A stretch of 64,000 nucleotides of DNA from Streptomyces djakartensis (GCF_014651075.1 NZ_BMWE01000026.1:1-64000); one strand, 5' to 3'; shown: positions 7,805 to 16,798, counted from the first letter of the stretch. Notes: generated by a model from the letters alone, not told the origin. Numbers and translations are program-made.

Positions 7805-9406
7805 TCAGGCCAGGTTCACCGAACGGGCCGACGTCGCGCCGATCTCCGCCGCCACCTCGGCCAGCACACCGGAGGTCACCGTGTCGTCGACGGTCAGCAC
7901 GGCCAGCGCCTCGCCACCGGCCACGGCCCGCGACACCTGCATGCCGGCGATGTTGATGCCCGCCTCGCCCAGGATGCGGCCCACGGTGCCGACGACACCC
8001 GGCCGGTCCTCGTACTTCAGGACCACCATGTGGTCGGCGAGCGCGAGGTCGACGTCGTAGTCGCCGACGGCGACGATCTTCTGGAGGTGCTTCGGGCCGG
8101 CCAGCGTGCCGGAGACCGACACCTCCTCGCCGTCGGCGAGGGTGCCGCGCACCGTGACGACGTTGCGGTGCTCGGTCGCCTCGGAGCTGGTGGTCAGCCG
8201 GACCTCGACACCGCGCTCCTGCGCGAACAGCGGCGCGTTGACGTAGGAGACCGTCTCGTCGACGACGTCCTCGAAGACACCCTTGAGGGCCGACAGCTCC
8301 AGCACCTTCACATCGTGCTGGGTGATCTCGCCGTACACCTCGACGTCGAGGCGGACCGCGACCTCGCCGGCGAGCGCCGTGAAGATCCGGCCGAGGCGCT
8401 CGGCGAGCGGCAGGCCCGGCTTGACGTCCTCGGCGATGACCCCGCCCTGCACGTTCACCGCGTCCGGCACCAGCTCACCGGCGAGGGCGAGGCGCACCGA
8501 GCGGGCGACCGCGATGCCGGCCTTCTCCTGCGCCTCGTCGGTGGAGGCACCGAGGTGCGGGGTGCACACGACCTGGTCGAACTCGAAGAGCGGGGAGTCC
8601 GTGCAGGGCTCCTTCGCGTAGACGTCGAGACCGGCGCCGGCGACCCGGCCCTCCTTGAGGGCGGAGTACAGCGCCTCCTCGTCGACGATCCCGCCGCGCG
8701 CGGCGTTCACGATGCGCACGCTCGGCTTGACCTTGCGCAGCGCCTCGTCGCCGATCAGGCCGAGGGTCTCCGGGGTCTTGGGGAGGTGGACGGTGATGAA
8801 GTCGGAGACTTCGAGCAGCTCGTCCAGCGACAGCACCTTGACACCCATCTGCGCGGCCCGCGCGGGCTGGATGTAGGGGTCGTAGGCGACGACCTTCATG
8901 CCGAAGGCGGACATGCGCTGGGCCACGAGCGCGCCGATGCGGCCGAGGCCGACGACACCGAGGGTCTTCTCGGCGAGCTCGACACCCGTGTACTTGCTGC
9001 GCTTCCACTCGCCGTTCTTCAGCGCGGCGTTGGCCTGCGGGATGTGGCGGGCGGTGGCGACGAGGAGACCGCAGGCGAGCTCGGCGGCGGTCACGATGTT
9101 CGAGGTGGGGGCGTTGACGACCATCACGCCGGCCTTGGTGGCGGCGGAGACGTCCACGTTGTCCAGGCCGACGCCGGCTCGTGCGACGACCTTGAGCTTG
9201 CTCGCGGCGGCGATCGCCTCGGCGTCGACCTTGGTGGCCGAGCGGATCAGGATCGCGTCCACGTCGGCGATGGCCGGGAGCAGCTCGGCCCGGTCCGCGC
9301 CGTTGCACTGGCGGATCTCGAAGTCCGGGCCAAGCGCGTCGACGGTGGCGGGCGACAGCTCTTCAGCGATGAGTACGACGGGTTTCGAGCTCACGTGAGT
9401 CCTCAC
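7805..9406 (-). CDS. serA: D-3-phosphoglycerate dehydrogenase
   Basis: A 533-residue PGDH that oxidises 3-phosphoglycerate to phosphohydroxypyruvate, the first step of serine synthesis. The substrate domain begins KPVVLIAEELSPATVDALG. The NAD fold has LGVVGLGRIGALVAQRM, the catalytic Arg region is VNAARGGIVDEEAL, and the catalytic His lies in CTPHLGASTDEAQEKAG. After residue about 320 comes the intervening allosteric domain and a terminal ACT domain (VLKYEDRPGVVGTVGRIL), the long type-I form typical of actinobacteria and usually inhibited by serine. It lies downstream of ilvC on the same strand but behind two strong hairpins, so it probably has its own promoter in 9407-9620. Confidence 0.97.
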   Translation of the reverse strand: MRTHVSSKPVVLIAEELSPATVDALGPDFEIRQCNGADRAELLPAIADVDAILIRSATKVDAEAIAAASKLKVVARAGVGLDNVDVSAATKAGVMVVNAPTSNIVTAAELACGLLVATARHIPQANAALKNGEWKRSKYTGVELAEKTLGVVGLGRIGALVAQRMSAFGMKVVAYDPYIQPARAAQMGVKVLSLDELLEVSDFITVHLPKTPETLGLIGDEALRKVKPSVRIVNAARGGIVDEEALYSALKEGRVAGAGLDVYAKEPCTDSPLFEFDQVVCTPHLGASTDEAQEKAGIAVARSVRLALAGELVPDAVNVQGGVIAEDVKPGLPLAERLGRIFTALAGEVAVRLDVEVYGEITQHDVKVLELSALKGVFEDVVDETVSYVNAPLFAQERGVEVRLTTSSEATEHRNVVTVRGTLADGEEVSVSGTLAGPKHLQKIVAVGDYDVDLALADHMVVLKYEDRPGVVGTVGRILGEAGINIAGMQVSRAVAGGEALAVLTVDDTVTSGVLAEVAAEIGATSARSVNLA

Positions 9407-9620
9407 AAGTCCATTGCTGCGGACGGCCGTCCCGACGGCCGCAGGCGGTGGAGGGGGGCTAGCCGCGTGGAAGACGCACGACGCTGTGGGCCTGACGCGT
9501 ATGTAGTGCAGCAGTCTAGTGGCGCCGGGGGCGTCGTTCTGTGCCGCTGCGGAAGGATCACCCGTCCGTGGCCGGACGGAATGGACAACGCCGCACCACC
9601 GACGTTACCCCGGGTCGGCC

Positions 9621-9681
9621 TGAGGGGTCCGCTCATGGTGAAAGGACCCCTCAAGGGGCCGGGGCGGTCGGCCCCGGCCCC
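9621..9681 (-). terminator. Double terminator downstream of ilvC
   Basis: Two perfect hairpins follow the ilvC stop. GGGGCCGGGGC (9655-9665) pairs with 9671-9681 around a 5-nt loop (11 bp), and TGAGGGGTCC (9621-9630) pairs with 9644-9653 (10 bp, loop 13). They close the ilvBNC transcript before serA. The remaining spacer 9407-9620 shows no gene and presumably holds the serA promoter. Confidence 0.8.
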
Positions 9682-9694
9682 TCGGCCCTGAGGC

Positions 9695-10693
9695 TTACGC
9701 CTCCTCGTTCACCCAGCTCATGAGCTTGCGCAGCTCCTTGCCGGTGGTCTCCAGCAGGTGCTCGGAGTCCTGCTTCTTGTACTCGTTGTACTTCTTCAGA
9801 CCGCCGTGGTACTCGTCCATCCAGTTACGGGCGAAGGAGCCGTCCTGGATCTCGGCGAGGACCTTCTTCATCTCGGCCTTGGTGGCGTCCGTGATGATGC
9901 GCGGGCCGGTGACGTAGTCGCCCCACTCGGCGGTCTCGGAGATCGACCAGCGCATCTTCTCCAGGCCGCCCTCGTACATGAGGTCCACGATCAGCTTCAG
10001 CTCGTGCAGGCACTCGAAGTACGCGATCTCCGGCTGGTAGCCGGCCTCGGTCAGCGTCTCGAAACCGGCCTTGACCAGCGCGGCCGTACCACCGCAGAGG
10101 ACGGCCTGCTCACCGAACAGGTCGGTCTCGGTCTCCTCGGTGAAGGTCGTCTTGATGACACCGGCACGGGTGCCGCCGATGCCCTTGGCGTACGACAGGG
10201 CCAGCGCGAAGGCGTCTCCGGAGGCGTCCTGCTCGACGGCGGCGATGCAGGGAACGCCGCGGCCCTCCTCGTACTGGCGGCGGACCAGGTGGCCCGGGCC
10301 CTTCGGGGCGACCATGCAGACGTCCACGCCGGCCGGGGGCTTGATGAAGCCGTAGCGGATGTTCAGGCCGTGGCCGAAGAACAGCGCGTCGCCGTCGCTC
10401 AGGTTCGGGGCGATGTGCTCCTCGTAGACCTGGGCCTGGATCGGGTCCGGGACGAGGATCATGATGACGTCGGCCTCGGTGGCGGCCTCCGACGGGCTCA
10501 CCACGCGCAGGCCCTGCTCCTCGGCCTTGGCCTTGGACTTGGAGCCCTCGTGCAGACCGACGCGGACGTCGACACCCGAGTCACGGAGCGACAGCGCGTG
10601 GGCGTGGCCCTGGCTGCCGTACCCGATGACCGCGACCTTGCGGCCCTGGATGATGGACAGGTCGGCGTCGGCGTCGTAGAACAGCTCGGCCAC
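9695..10693 (-). CDS. ilvC: Ketol-acid reductoisomerase (NADP+)
   Basis: A 332-residue class I (short) KARI, second step of valine, leucine and isoleucine synthesis: Mg-dependent isomerisation and NADPH reduction of acetolactate or acetohydroxybutyrate. The Rossmann motif is VAVIGYGSQGHAHALSLRDS, the phosphate-binding part is HEGSKSKAKAEEQG, and the metal-binding acidic motif is EETETDLFGEQAVLCGG; the C-terminal knotted domain holds EIAYFECLHELKLIVDLMYE. Start: GTG at 10693 preceded by GAGGAGAG, giving VAELFYDADADLS, the usual N-terminus; an upstream open frame to 10867 has no family match. It follows ilvN with a 121-bp gap containing a hairpin. Confidence 0.97.
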   Translation of the reverse strand: MAELFYDADADLSIIQGRKVAVIGYGSQGHAHALSLRDSGVDVRVGLHEGSKSKAKAEEQGLRVVSPSEAATEADVIMILVPDPIQAQVYEEHIAPNLSDGDALFFGHGLNIRYGFIKPPAGVDVCMVAPKGPGHLVRRQYEEGRGVPCIAAVEQDASGDAFALALSYAKGIGGTRAGVIKTTFTEETETDLFGEQAVLCGGTAALVKAGFETLTEAGYQPEIAYFECLHELKLIVDLMYEGGLEKMRWSISETAEWGDYVTGPRIITDATKAEMKKVLAEIQDGSFARNWMDEYHGGLKKYNEYKKQDSEHLLETTGKELRKLMSWVNEEA

Positions 10694-10776
10694 TTTGGGT
10701 TCTCTCCTCGGGAGTGCAGGTGTTGCGTCCCACCGTATGACGGAGGGCGGAAGGGAAGTCTGAGGGTCTCGGAATA

Positions 10777-10805
10777 CGGGCGGCCGACGGCGCGCCGACC
10801 GCCCG
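10777..10805 (-). other. Hairpin in the ilvN-ilvC spacer
   Basis: CGGGCGG (10777-10783) pairs with CCGCCCG (10799-10805), and the loop itself contains the palindrome CGGCGCGCCG. There is no T-run. It could be a partial terminator or RNA-processing site that sets the ilvC level relative to ilvBN. Confidence 0.4.
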
Positions 10806-10814
10806 TTTTCCGTC

Positions 10815-11339
10815 TTACGCCGATCGGTCGAGGGCGCGCAGCGACCGGTCCGTGATGGAACGGGCACCGCGGCCGATCGCGATCGTGCCGGACTGGACGA
10901 GCTCCTTGATGCCGAACGGCTCCAGCATCTTGAGCATCGCGGAGAGCTTCTCGCCGGATCCGGTGGCCTCGATGGTGACGGCCTCCGGGGAGACGTCGAC
11001 GGTCTTGGCGCGGAACAGCTGGACGATCTCGACGATCTGGGAACGCGTCTCGTTGTCGGCGCGCACCTTCACCAGGACGAGTTCGCGCTGCACCGCCTGC
11101 GACGGCTCCAGCTCGACGATCTTCAGGACGTTGACGAGCTTGTTGAGCTGCTTGGTGACCTGCTCCAGCGGCAGGTCCTCCACGCCCACGACGATGGTGA
11201 TGCGGGAGATGTCGGGGTGCTCGGTGACGCCGACCGCGAGCGAGTCGATGTTGAAGCCGCGGCGGGAGAACAGGGCGGCGATCCGGGCGAGGATGCCGGG
11301 GGTGTTCTCCACCAGGACGGAGAGCGTGTGCTTGGACAT
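10815..11339 (-). CDS. ilvN: Acetolactate synthase regulatory (small) subunit
   Basis: A 174-residue regulatory subunit (IlvN/IlvH) that activates IlvB and confers valine feedback. The N-terminal ACT domain reads MSKHTLSVLVENTPGILARI...RRGFNIDSLAVG, with the glycine-rich turn that binds valine; the C-terminal ALS_ss_C domain includes ELVLVKVRADNETRSQIVEI and PFGIKELVQSGTIAIGRG. Length matches the family (about 165-175). It lies 36 bp downstream of ilvB in the same operon. Confidence 0.96.
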   Translation of the reverse strand: MSKHTLSVLVENTPGILARIAALFSRRGFNIDSLAVGVTEHPDISRITIVVGVEDLPLEQVTKQLNKLVNVLKIVELEPSQAVQRELVLVKVRADNETRSQIVEIVQLFRAKTVDVSPEAVTIEATGSGEKLSAMLKMLEPFGIKELVQSGTIAIGRGARSITDRSLRALDRSA

Positions 11340-11375
11340 GATCTGCTTCCTCTGCTTGAAAGTCCTGGATGGCTC

Positions 11376-13226
11376 TCAGTCGTCTTCGTTGTCGCCGAAG
11401 TCGGGGCGGACGTCCCGGGCGGCCATGATCTCGTCGTTGGAGGTGCCGGCGGCGACCATCGGCCAGACCATCGCGTCCTCGTGGACGATGAAGTCGACGA
11501 CGACGGGGCGGTCGTTGATGGAGTTCGCCTCTTCGATGACCTTGTCGAGGTCGTCCGGGGACTCGCAGCGGATGGCGTAGCAGCCCATGGCCTCCGACAG
11601 CTTCACGAAGTCGGGGACCCGGGTGCCGCGGGCCTGAGGGTTGACGTCGTCCGGGCCGGAGTGCAGGACGGTGTTGGAGTACCGCTGGTTGTAGAAGAGG
11701 GTCTGCCACTGGCGGACCATCCCGAGGGCGCCGTTGTTGATGACGGCGACCTTGATCGGGATGTTGTTCAGGGCGCAGGTGGTGAGCTCCTGGTTGGTCA
11801 TCTGGAAGCAGCCGTCGCCGTCGATGGCCCAGACGGCCCGCTCGGGCGCTCCGGCCTTGGCGCCCATGGCCGCCGGGACGGCGTAGCCCATGGTTCCGGC
11901 GCCGCCGGAGTTCAGCCAGGTGCCCGGCTTGTCGTACTCGATGAAGTGGGCGGCCCACATCTGGTGCTGGCCGACGCCCGCCGCGAAGATCGTGCCCTCG
12001 GGGGCGAGCCGCCCGATGCGCTCGATGACCTGCTGCGGGGAGAGCGAGCCGTCGTGCGGCTGGTCGTAGCCGAGCGGGTAGGTCTCGCGCCAGCGGTTCA
12101 GGTCGTTCCACCACATGCCGTAGTCGCCCTGGTGGCCCTCGCCGTGTTCTTTCTGCACGGCCTGGATCAGGTCGGCGATGACCTCGCGGGCGTCGCCGAC
12201 GATCGGCACGTCGGCGGCGCGGTTCTTGCCGATCTCGGCCGGGTCGATGTCCGCGTGGACGATCTTGGCCAGGGGGGCGAAGCTGTCCAGCTTGCCGGTG
12301 ACGCGGTCGTCGAAGCGGGCGCCGAGGGCGACGATCAGGTCGGCCTTCTGCAGGGCGGTGACGGCGGCCACCGAGCCGTGCATGCCGGGCATGCCCAGGT
12401 GCTGCGGGTGGTTGTCGGGGAACGCGCCGAGCGCCATCAGGGTGGTGGTCACGGGCGCGCCGGTGAGCTCGGCGAGGACCTTCAGCTCGGCGGTGGCCCG
12501 GGCCTTGAGCACACCGCCGCCGACGTAGAGCACGGGGCGCCGGGCCTGGGTGATCAGCTTGGCGGCCTCGCGGATCTGCTTGGCGTGCGGCTTCGTCACC
12601 GGGCGGTAGCCGGGCAGGTCCATGGCGGGCGGCCAGGAGAAGGTGGTCTTCGCCTGGAGGGCGTCCTTGGCGATGTCGACCAGGACCGGGCCGGGACGGC
12701 CGGTGGAGGCGATGTGGAACGCCTGGGCGATGATCCGCGGGATGTCCTCGGCCTTGGTGACGAGGAAGTTGTGCTTGGTGATCGGCATGGTGATGCCGAC
12801 GATGTCCGCCTCCTGGAAGGCGTCCGTGCCGATCGCCTTGGACGCCACCTGGCCGGTGATCGCGACCAGTGGCACGGAGTCCATGTGCGCGTCGGCGATC
12901 GGGGTGACCAGGTTGGTGGCGCCGGGACCGGAGGTCGCCATGCAGACGCCGACCTTGCCGGTGGCCTGCGCGTAGCCGGTGGCGGCGTGACCGGCGCCCT
13001 GCTCGTGGCGGACCAGGACGTGGCGCACCCTGGTGGAGTCCATCAGCGGGTCGTAGGCCGGGAGGATCGCACCGCCGGGAATGCCGAATACCGTGTCGGC
13101 GCCGACCTCCTCGAGAGAGCGGATGAGGGACTGCGCGCCCGTCACCTGCTCGGGGGCGGAGTGTCCTCCGGATCGGGGCCGGGGCTGCGGGTGGTGGGCC
13201 CCGGTGGCCTGCTCGGTCATCGGCAT
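11376..13226 (-). CDS. ilvB: Acetolactate synthase catalytic (large) subunit
   Basis: A 616-residue thiamine-diphosphate enzyme that condenses pyruvate with pyruvate or 2-oxobutyrate, the committed step of branched-chain amino acid synthesis. The catalytic Glu is in VRHEQGAGHAATGYAQATG. The central FAD-binding domain contains YVGGGVLKARATAELKVLAE, and the ThDP/Mg motif is WAIDGDGCFQMTNQEL with the downstream Asn in VAVINNGALGMVRQW. I start at ATG 13226 (MPMTEQATGAHH) behind GAGAAGAG; an in-frame extension to 13454 would run through the attenuator. The first 35 residues are a non-conserved polar tail. Confidence 0.96.
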   Translation of the reverse strand: MPMTEQATGAHHPQPRPRSGGHSAPEQVTGAQSLIRSLEEVGADTVFGIPGGAILPAYDPLMDSTRVRHVLVRHEQGAGHAATGYAQATGKVGVCMATSGPGATNLVTPIADAHMDSVPLVAITGQVASKAIGTDAFQEADIVGITMPITKHNFLVTKAEDIPRIIAQAFHIASTGRPGPVLVDIAKDALQAKTTFSWPPAMDLPGYRPVTKPHAKQIREAAKLITQARRPVLYVGGGVLKARATAELKVLAELTGAPVTTTLMALGAFPDNHPQHLGMPGMHGSVAAVTALQKADLIVALGARFDDRVTGKLDSFAPLAKIVHADIDPAEIGKNRAADVPIVGDAREVIADLIQAVQKEHGEGHQGDYGMWWNDLNRWRETYPLGYDQPHDGSLSPQQVIERIGRLAPEGTIFAAGVGQHQMWAAHFIEYDKPGTWLNSGGAGTMGYAVPAAMGAKAGAPERAVWAIDGDGCFQMTNQELTTCALNNIPIKVAVINNGALGMVRQWQTLFYNQRYSNTVLHSGPDDVNPQARGTRVPDFVKLSEAMGCYAIRCESPDDLDKVIEEANSINDRPVVVDFIVHEDAMVWPMVAAGTSNDEIMAARDVRPDFGDNEDD

Positions 13227-13301
13227 TCTCTTCTCAGATGCTGAGGGTTTATGCGAGGTTTGTGCGGTATTCGGTTGTCGCACGAAGGGCGCCTGTGCAA
13301 C

Positions 13302-13335
13302 AAAAAACCCCTCGTGCCATAAGGCAAGCGAGGGG
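13302..13335 (-). terminator. ilvB attenuator (intrinsic terminator)
   Basis: On the minus strand CCCCTCG (13335-13329) and GCC-rich inner bases pair with CGAGGGG (13314-13308): outer 7 bp, a 2-nt bulge (13327-13328), inner 4 bp (GGCA/TGCC) and an ATAA-complement loop (13319-13322), followed by six T residues (13307-13302). T-runs are rare in this genome, so this is a convincing intrinsic terminator. It lies between the leader peptide (stop at 13376) and ilvB (13226), the layout of translational attenuation. Confidence 0.85.
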
Positions 13336-13375
13336 AGCGCGCCGGGTGGGATCGCTGAGCGGTCGAGGCTCAGCG

Positions 13376-13417
13376 TCAGCCGACGCGCTTTCCAAGTACG
13401 AGAATTCGGGTGCGCAT
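13376..13417 (-). CDS. ilv operon leader peptide
   Basis: A 13-codon reading frame, MRTRILVLGKRVG, ending in TGA. It contains Ile, Leu, Val, Leu in succession and a second Val, the regulatory amino acids of the operon behind it. Ribosome stalling at these codons when charged Ile/Leu/Val tRNA is scarce would let the mRNA avoid the terminator at 13302-13335. The same short peptide precedes ilvB in other Streptomyces as I remember it. The start lies 7 nt after a -10-like box, so the message is probably leaderless. Confidence 0.85.
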   Translation of the reverse strand: MRTRILVLGKRVG

Positions 13418-13424
13418 GGCACAG

Positions 13425-13454
13425 ACCCTCTCGCCGACGCACACTCACTGTCAA
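13425..13454 (-). promoter_or_regulatory. ilv operon promoter, overlapping upstream stop codon
   Basis: A consensus -35 TTGACA (13454-13449) is followed after 18 bp by GAGGGT (13430-13425) as -10. Seven nt further on is the leader peptide ATG, so transcription likely starts at or next to that ATG. The TGA inside TTGACA is the stop codon of the GGDEF-EAL gene upstream, so the two units abut without any spacer. The -35 is a perfect match; the -10 is weaker. Confidence 0.65.
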
Positions 13455-16400
13455 GTGGGTGGGACGGGAGTCTCAGCATGTGAGCGAATAACCCTTCCGC
13501 CTCCGATGACGGCGGCCACGCCCGAGCTGTACACCCGCGGGACGCCACCCGCGAACGCCGGCTCGGCCGGTCCGTCCGGCACCGGATAGTGGCCGGAGGT
13601 GAGCGCCCGGCGCAGCCGGTACTCGTCCAGCGGCCCGGAGAACGCCATGCCCTGCCCGTGGGTGCAGCCCATCTCGCGCAGGGTGACGAGCTGCTCGGGC
13701 AGGTCCACCCCGTCGGCCACGGACTTCAGCCCGAGGTCGTTCGCGATCCGCAGCAGCCCGCTGGTGATCTTGTACAGGCGCGCGGACTCGACCACTCCCT
13801 CGACCAGGCCCCGGTCCAGCTTCAGGACGTCGACGGGAAGCCGCCTGAGCGCCGTGATCGCCCCGTAGCCACCGCCGAAGCCGTCGAGTGCGATCCGGAC
13901 CCCGACCCGCCGCAGGGCACCGAGACGCCGCTCCAGCTCGTCCAGCGAGACCCTCGGGTCGGCGTCGGACAGCTCGATGATCAGCGACCCGGACGGCAGC
14001 CCGTGTCGCGTGAGCAGCGCTTCGATGGTGCCGAACGGCATCGACCGGTCCACCAGCCGGCGGGCGCTCATCCGGACGACGACCGGCACGGACAGCCCTC
14101 TGGCGTGCCGCTCGGCGGCCTGTCCGACGGCCTCCTCGATCATCCAGCGGTTCAGCTCGGCGGTCTTGTCGCTGTCCTCCGCCACACGCAGGAACTCCGC
14201 GGGGGTGAAGAGCACCCCCTGGGAGGAGCGCCAGCGCGCCTGTGCGGACACCGAGGTGATCCGGCCGTCCTCCAGGCGGACCACCGGCTGGTGCAGCAGC
14301 GCGAACTCGCCGTCGTGCAGCGCGGCCCGCAGGCGCGTGGCCAGCTCGGCCTTGCGTACGACGTCCTGCTGCATCTGGGGCTTGTACAGCTCGACGCGGC
14401 CCTTGCCGCCGGCCTTGGCCCGGTACATGGCGAGGTCGGCGTTGCGCAGCAGCTCGCCCGCGCCGAGGCCCCGCTCCGCGAAGGCCACGCCGATGGAGGC
14501 GTTGACCCGGACATCGTTGCCGTCGATGAGGTAGGGCTGGGACAGCGTCGCCCTGAGGCGTTCGGCGAGCTCCAGGATGTGCCGCTGGCGGGCCTCCCGG
14601 TCACGGGTGTTGTCCCCGACGATCAGGGCAGCGAACTCGTCGCCGCCCAGCCGGGAGGCGGTGTCGCCCTGCCGGACCGACTCGTGGAGTCTGCGGGCGG
14701 CCTGCACGAGCAGTTCGTCCCCGGCCTGGTGCCCGATCGTGTCGTTGACGGCCTTGAAGCCGTCGAGGTCGATGAAGAGCACGGCCGTGTTCCGCAGGGC
14801 CACGCCCCGGTCGGAGGCGCGGCGGCCCGAGAGGGCGTGCTGGACGCGCTTGGTGAACAGGGCGCGGTTGGGCAGGTCGGTGAGCGGGTCGTGCTCGGCG
14901 TTGTGCTGCAACTGGGCCTGCAGCCGCACCCTTTCGGTCACGTCCCTGCTGTTGAAGATGAGGCCGCCGTGGTGGCGGTTGACGGTCGACTCGACGTTCA
15001 GCCAGCCTTCCCCGCTCTCCGCCTCGCCCGAGCGGGAGGTGCCCCCACCGCCGGACCGGAAACGGCACTCGATACGTGTGGTGGGTTCCTCTGCCGGGTC
15101 GGCGGCGAGGAACCGCCGCACCTCGTGCACGACGCAGCCGAGGTCCTCCGGGTGGATGAGGTTGGCCAGTTCCGTACCCACCAGTTCCTCGGCCGGGCGC
15201 CCGTAGACACCGGCGGCGGCCGGGGAGACATAGCGCAGGACGCCGCTGGGGGCGGCGATCATGATGACGTCGCTGGAACCCTGCACCAGGGAGCGGAAGT
15301 GGTTCTCCTTCTGCGCCAGTTCCTGGGTGAGGGTGATGTTGTCGAGCAGCATGATGCCCTGGCGCACGACGAGCGCGAGCACGACCGTGCCGCCGGTCAG
15401 CAGGACCACGCGGTCGACGCTGCGGCCGTTGAGGACGTTGTAGAGGATGCCCAGGGTGCACACGGCGGCCGCGAGGTACGGCGTGAGAGCGGCGAGGGAG
15501 CCGGCGATGGGCCGGGACGGGGGGTAACGGAGGTGCTCGCTTCCCGGCAGGGGCGGGTGCTGGTGCGGGCCGCTGCGCGGTCCGGGCACGCGCTCCTGCA
15601 CCACGCGGTTCCGTCCCGCCGTGCCCGGCCGGTCCGGTCCGTGCCGGTCGCTCTCCGGCGTGCGGGGCGCGGCCCAGGGGGCGTACGCCAGGAGCAGCGA
15701 GCCGGCGAACCAGCCCGCGTCGAGCAGCTGGCCCGAGCGGTAGTCGTAGTGCATCAGCGGTGAGGTGAACAGGGCGTCGCACATCACGGTGAGCGCGAGC
15801 GCGCCGATCGCGGTGTTGACCGCCGAGCGGTTCACCGCCGACCGCCTGAAGTGCAGCGCGAGCACCATGCTGACCAGCGCGATGTCGAGCAGCGGATAGG
15901 CCAGGGACAGCGCGATGTGCGCCACGCCGGGGCCTTCCGACTTCGCGGCCTGGGCGAGGGCGAGGCTCCACGCCAGGGTGAGCAGCGAGCCGCCGATCAG
16001 CCAGGCGTCCAGCCCGAGGCAGACCCAGCCGGCCTTGGTCACGGGCCGCTTGGCGAGCACGAGCAGCCCGACGATCGCGGGCGGCGCGAAGCACAGGAAG
16101 AACAGGTCGGCGTAGCTGGGGCTGGGCACGGGCACTCCCAGGACCACCTCGTACCACCCCCAGACCAGGTTGCCCAGGGAGGCCATCGCCGAGGAGAGGC
16201 CGAACAGCAGCCAGGCGGATCGAAAGCGGGTGCGGCGGCTGCGGGCGCACAGGAAACACGACACGGTGGCGGCCGCCGCCGCGGCGCTCAGCCCGAAGTC
16301 GCCCATGATCAGGGCCAGTCGGTACGAACCCCAGCCGAACGCGGATCCGAGGGCGTATCCCGCGCAGACCAGGGCGAGCACGAGTTGGAGGGCGGGGCCG

Positions 16401-16798
16401 GACCCGCGCCCGGCGGCCGCCGTGCGGGACAGCGGCGCTCCCGGTGACGCGGGCTGGGCCCGCAGCGCCCCGTCGAGCGTGGGGGTGGAGGCCGGGGGCG
16501 CGCTCACCGGGCGCTCCCGCTCCGCGCCGCTCCCGGGTCCCGCGGTGCCCGGTGGCTCTCGCCGGTGTGATGGTCGCCGTGGTGGGTGTGGTGGCCGCCG
16601 TGATCGGCGTGGTGACCGCGTCCGCGCGCGGCCGTCCGCCCGGGTCGCCGCCGGCAGCCCCGCCCCGTCGGATCGCTCGTCCAAAGGCCGTGCATCGCCT
16701 GTCGCCCCCCTCACAGTCCGAAGTGTCCGTCCCCGGCGCCGGATGTCCGCGGCGCTGCCCCTGTCGGACGATACACCAGTCTCGTCACTCAGGGACAT
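13451..16798 (-). CDS. Membrane PAS-GGDEF-EAL protein with degenerate EAL domain
   Basis: An 1115-residue c-di-GMP-type signalling protein. Residues 1-120 are a Pro/Arg-rich disordered tail. About 125-500 hold eight to ten hydrophobic segments (LVLALVCAGYALGSAFGWGS onward). A PAS domain (HFRSLVQGSSDVIMIAAPSG) and a GGDEF domain with intact signature RLGGDEFAAL follow. In the EAL half the signature is SAQARW instead of EALxRW, the NVS metal site is RMS, DDFG is DGFG and EGVE is DGVD, so phosphodiesterase activity is unlikely. It probably makes c-di-GMP or acts as a c-di-GMP sensor. ATG at 16798 is chosen; no good ribosome site is visible. S. coelicolor has a similar protein next to ilvB (I recall SCO5511). 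Confidence 0.88.
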   Translation of the reverse strand: MSLSDETGVSSDRGSAADIRRRGRTLRTVRGATGDARPLDERSDGAGLPAATRADGRARTRSPRRSRRPPHPPRRPSHRREPPGTAGPGSGAERERPVSAPPASTPTLDGALRAQPASPGAPLSRTAAAGRGSGPALQLVLALVCAGYALGSAFGWGSYRLALIMGDFGLSAAAAAATVSCFLCARSRRTRFRSAWLLFGLSSAMASLGNLVWGWYEVVLGVPVPSPSYADLFFLCFAPPAIVGLLVLAKRPVTKAGWVCLGLDAWLIGGSLLTLAWSLALAQAAKSEGPGVAHIALSLAYPLLDIALVSMVLALHFRRSAVNRSAVNTAIGALALTVMCDALFTSPLMHYDYRSGQLLDAGWFAGSLLLAYAPWAAPRTPESDRHGPDRPGTAGRNRVVQERVPGPRSGPHQHPPLPGSEHLRYPPSRPIAGSLAALTPYLAAAVCTLGILYNVLNGRSVDRVVLLTGGTVVLALVVRQGIMLLDNITLTQELAQKENHFRSLVQGSSDVIMIAAPSGVLRYVSPAAAGVYGRPAEELVGTELANLIHPEDLGCVVHEVRRFLAADPAEEPTTRIECRFRSGGGGTSRSGEAESGEGWLNVESTVNRHHGGLIFNSRDVTERVRLQAQLQHNAEHDPLTDLPNRALFTKRVQHALSGRRASDRGVALRNTAVLFIDLDGFKAVNDTIGHQAGDELLVQAARRLHESVRQGDTASRLGGDEFAALIVGDNTRDREARQRHILELAERLRATLSQPYLIDGNDVRVNASIGVAFAERGLGAGELLRNADLAMYRAKAGGKGRVELYKPQMQQDVVRKAELATRLRAALHDGEFALLHQPVVRLEDGRITSVSAQARWRSSQGVLFTPAEFLRVAEDSDKTAELNRWMIEEAVGQAAERHARGLSVPVVVRMSARRLVDRSMPFGTIEALLTRHGLPSGSLIIELSDADPRVSLDELERRLGALRRVGVRIALDGFGGGYGAITALRRLPVDVLKLDRGLVEGVVESARLYKITSGLLRIANDLGLKSVADGVDLPEQLVTLREMGCTHGQGMAFSGPLDEYRLRRALTSGHYPVPDGPAEPAFAGGVPRVYSSGVAAVIGGGRVIRSHAETPVPPT

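Noticed and set aside
7745..9691. Long plus-strand open frame (about 650 codons) opposite serA
   Set aside because: It is the antisense of serA; high GC and the codon bias of the real gene keep the complementary frame open. Its product is Val/Gly/Asp/Arg-rich with no family pattern.
11217..13244. Plus-strand open frame of about 675 codons across ilvN and ilvB
   Set aside because: Antisense of two clearly recognised genes; no start context and no motif.
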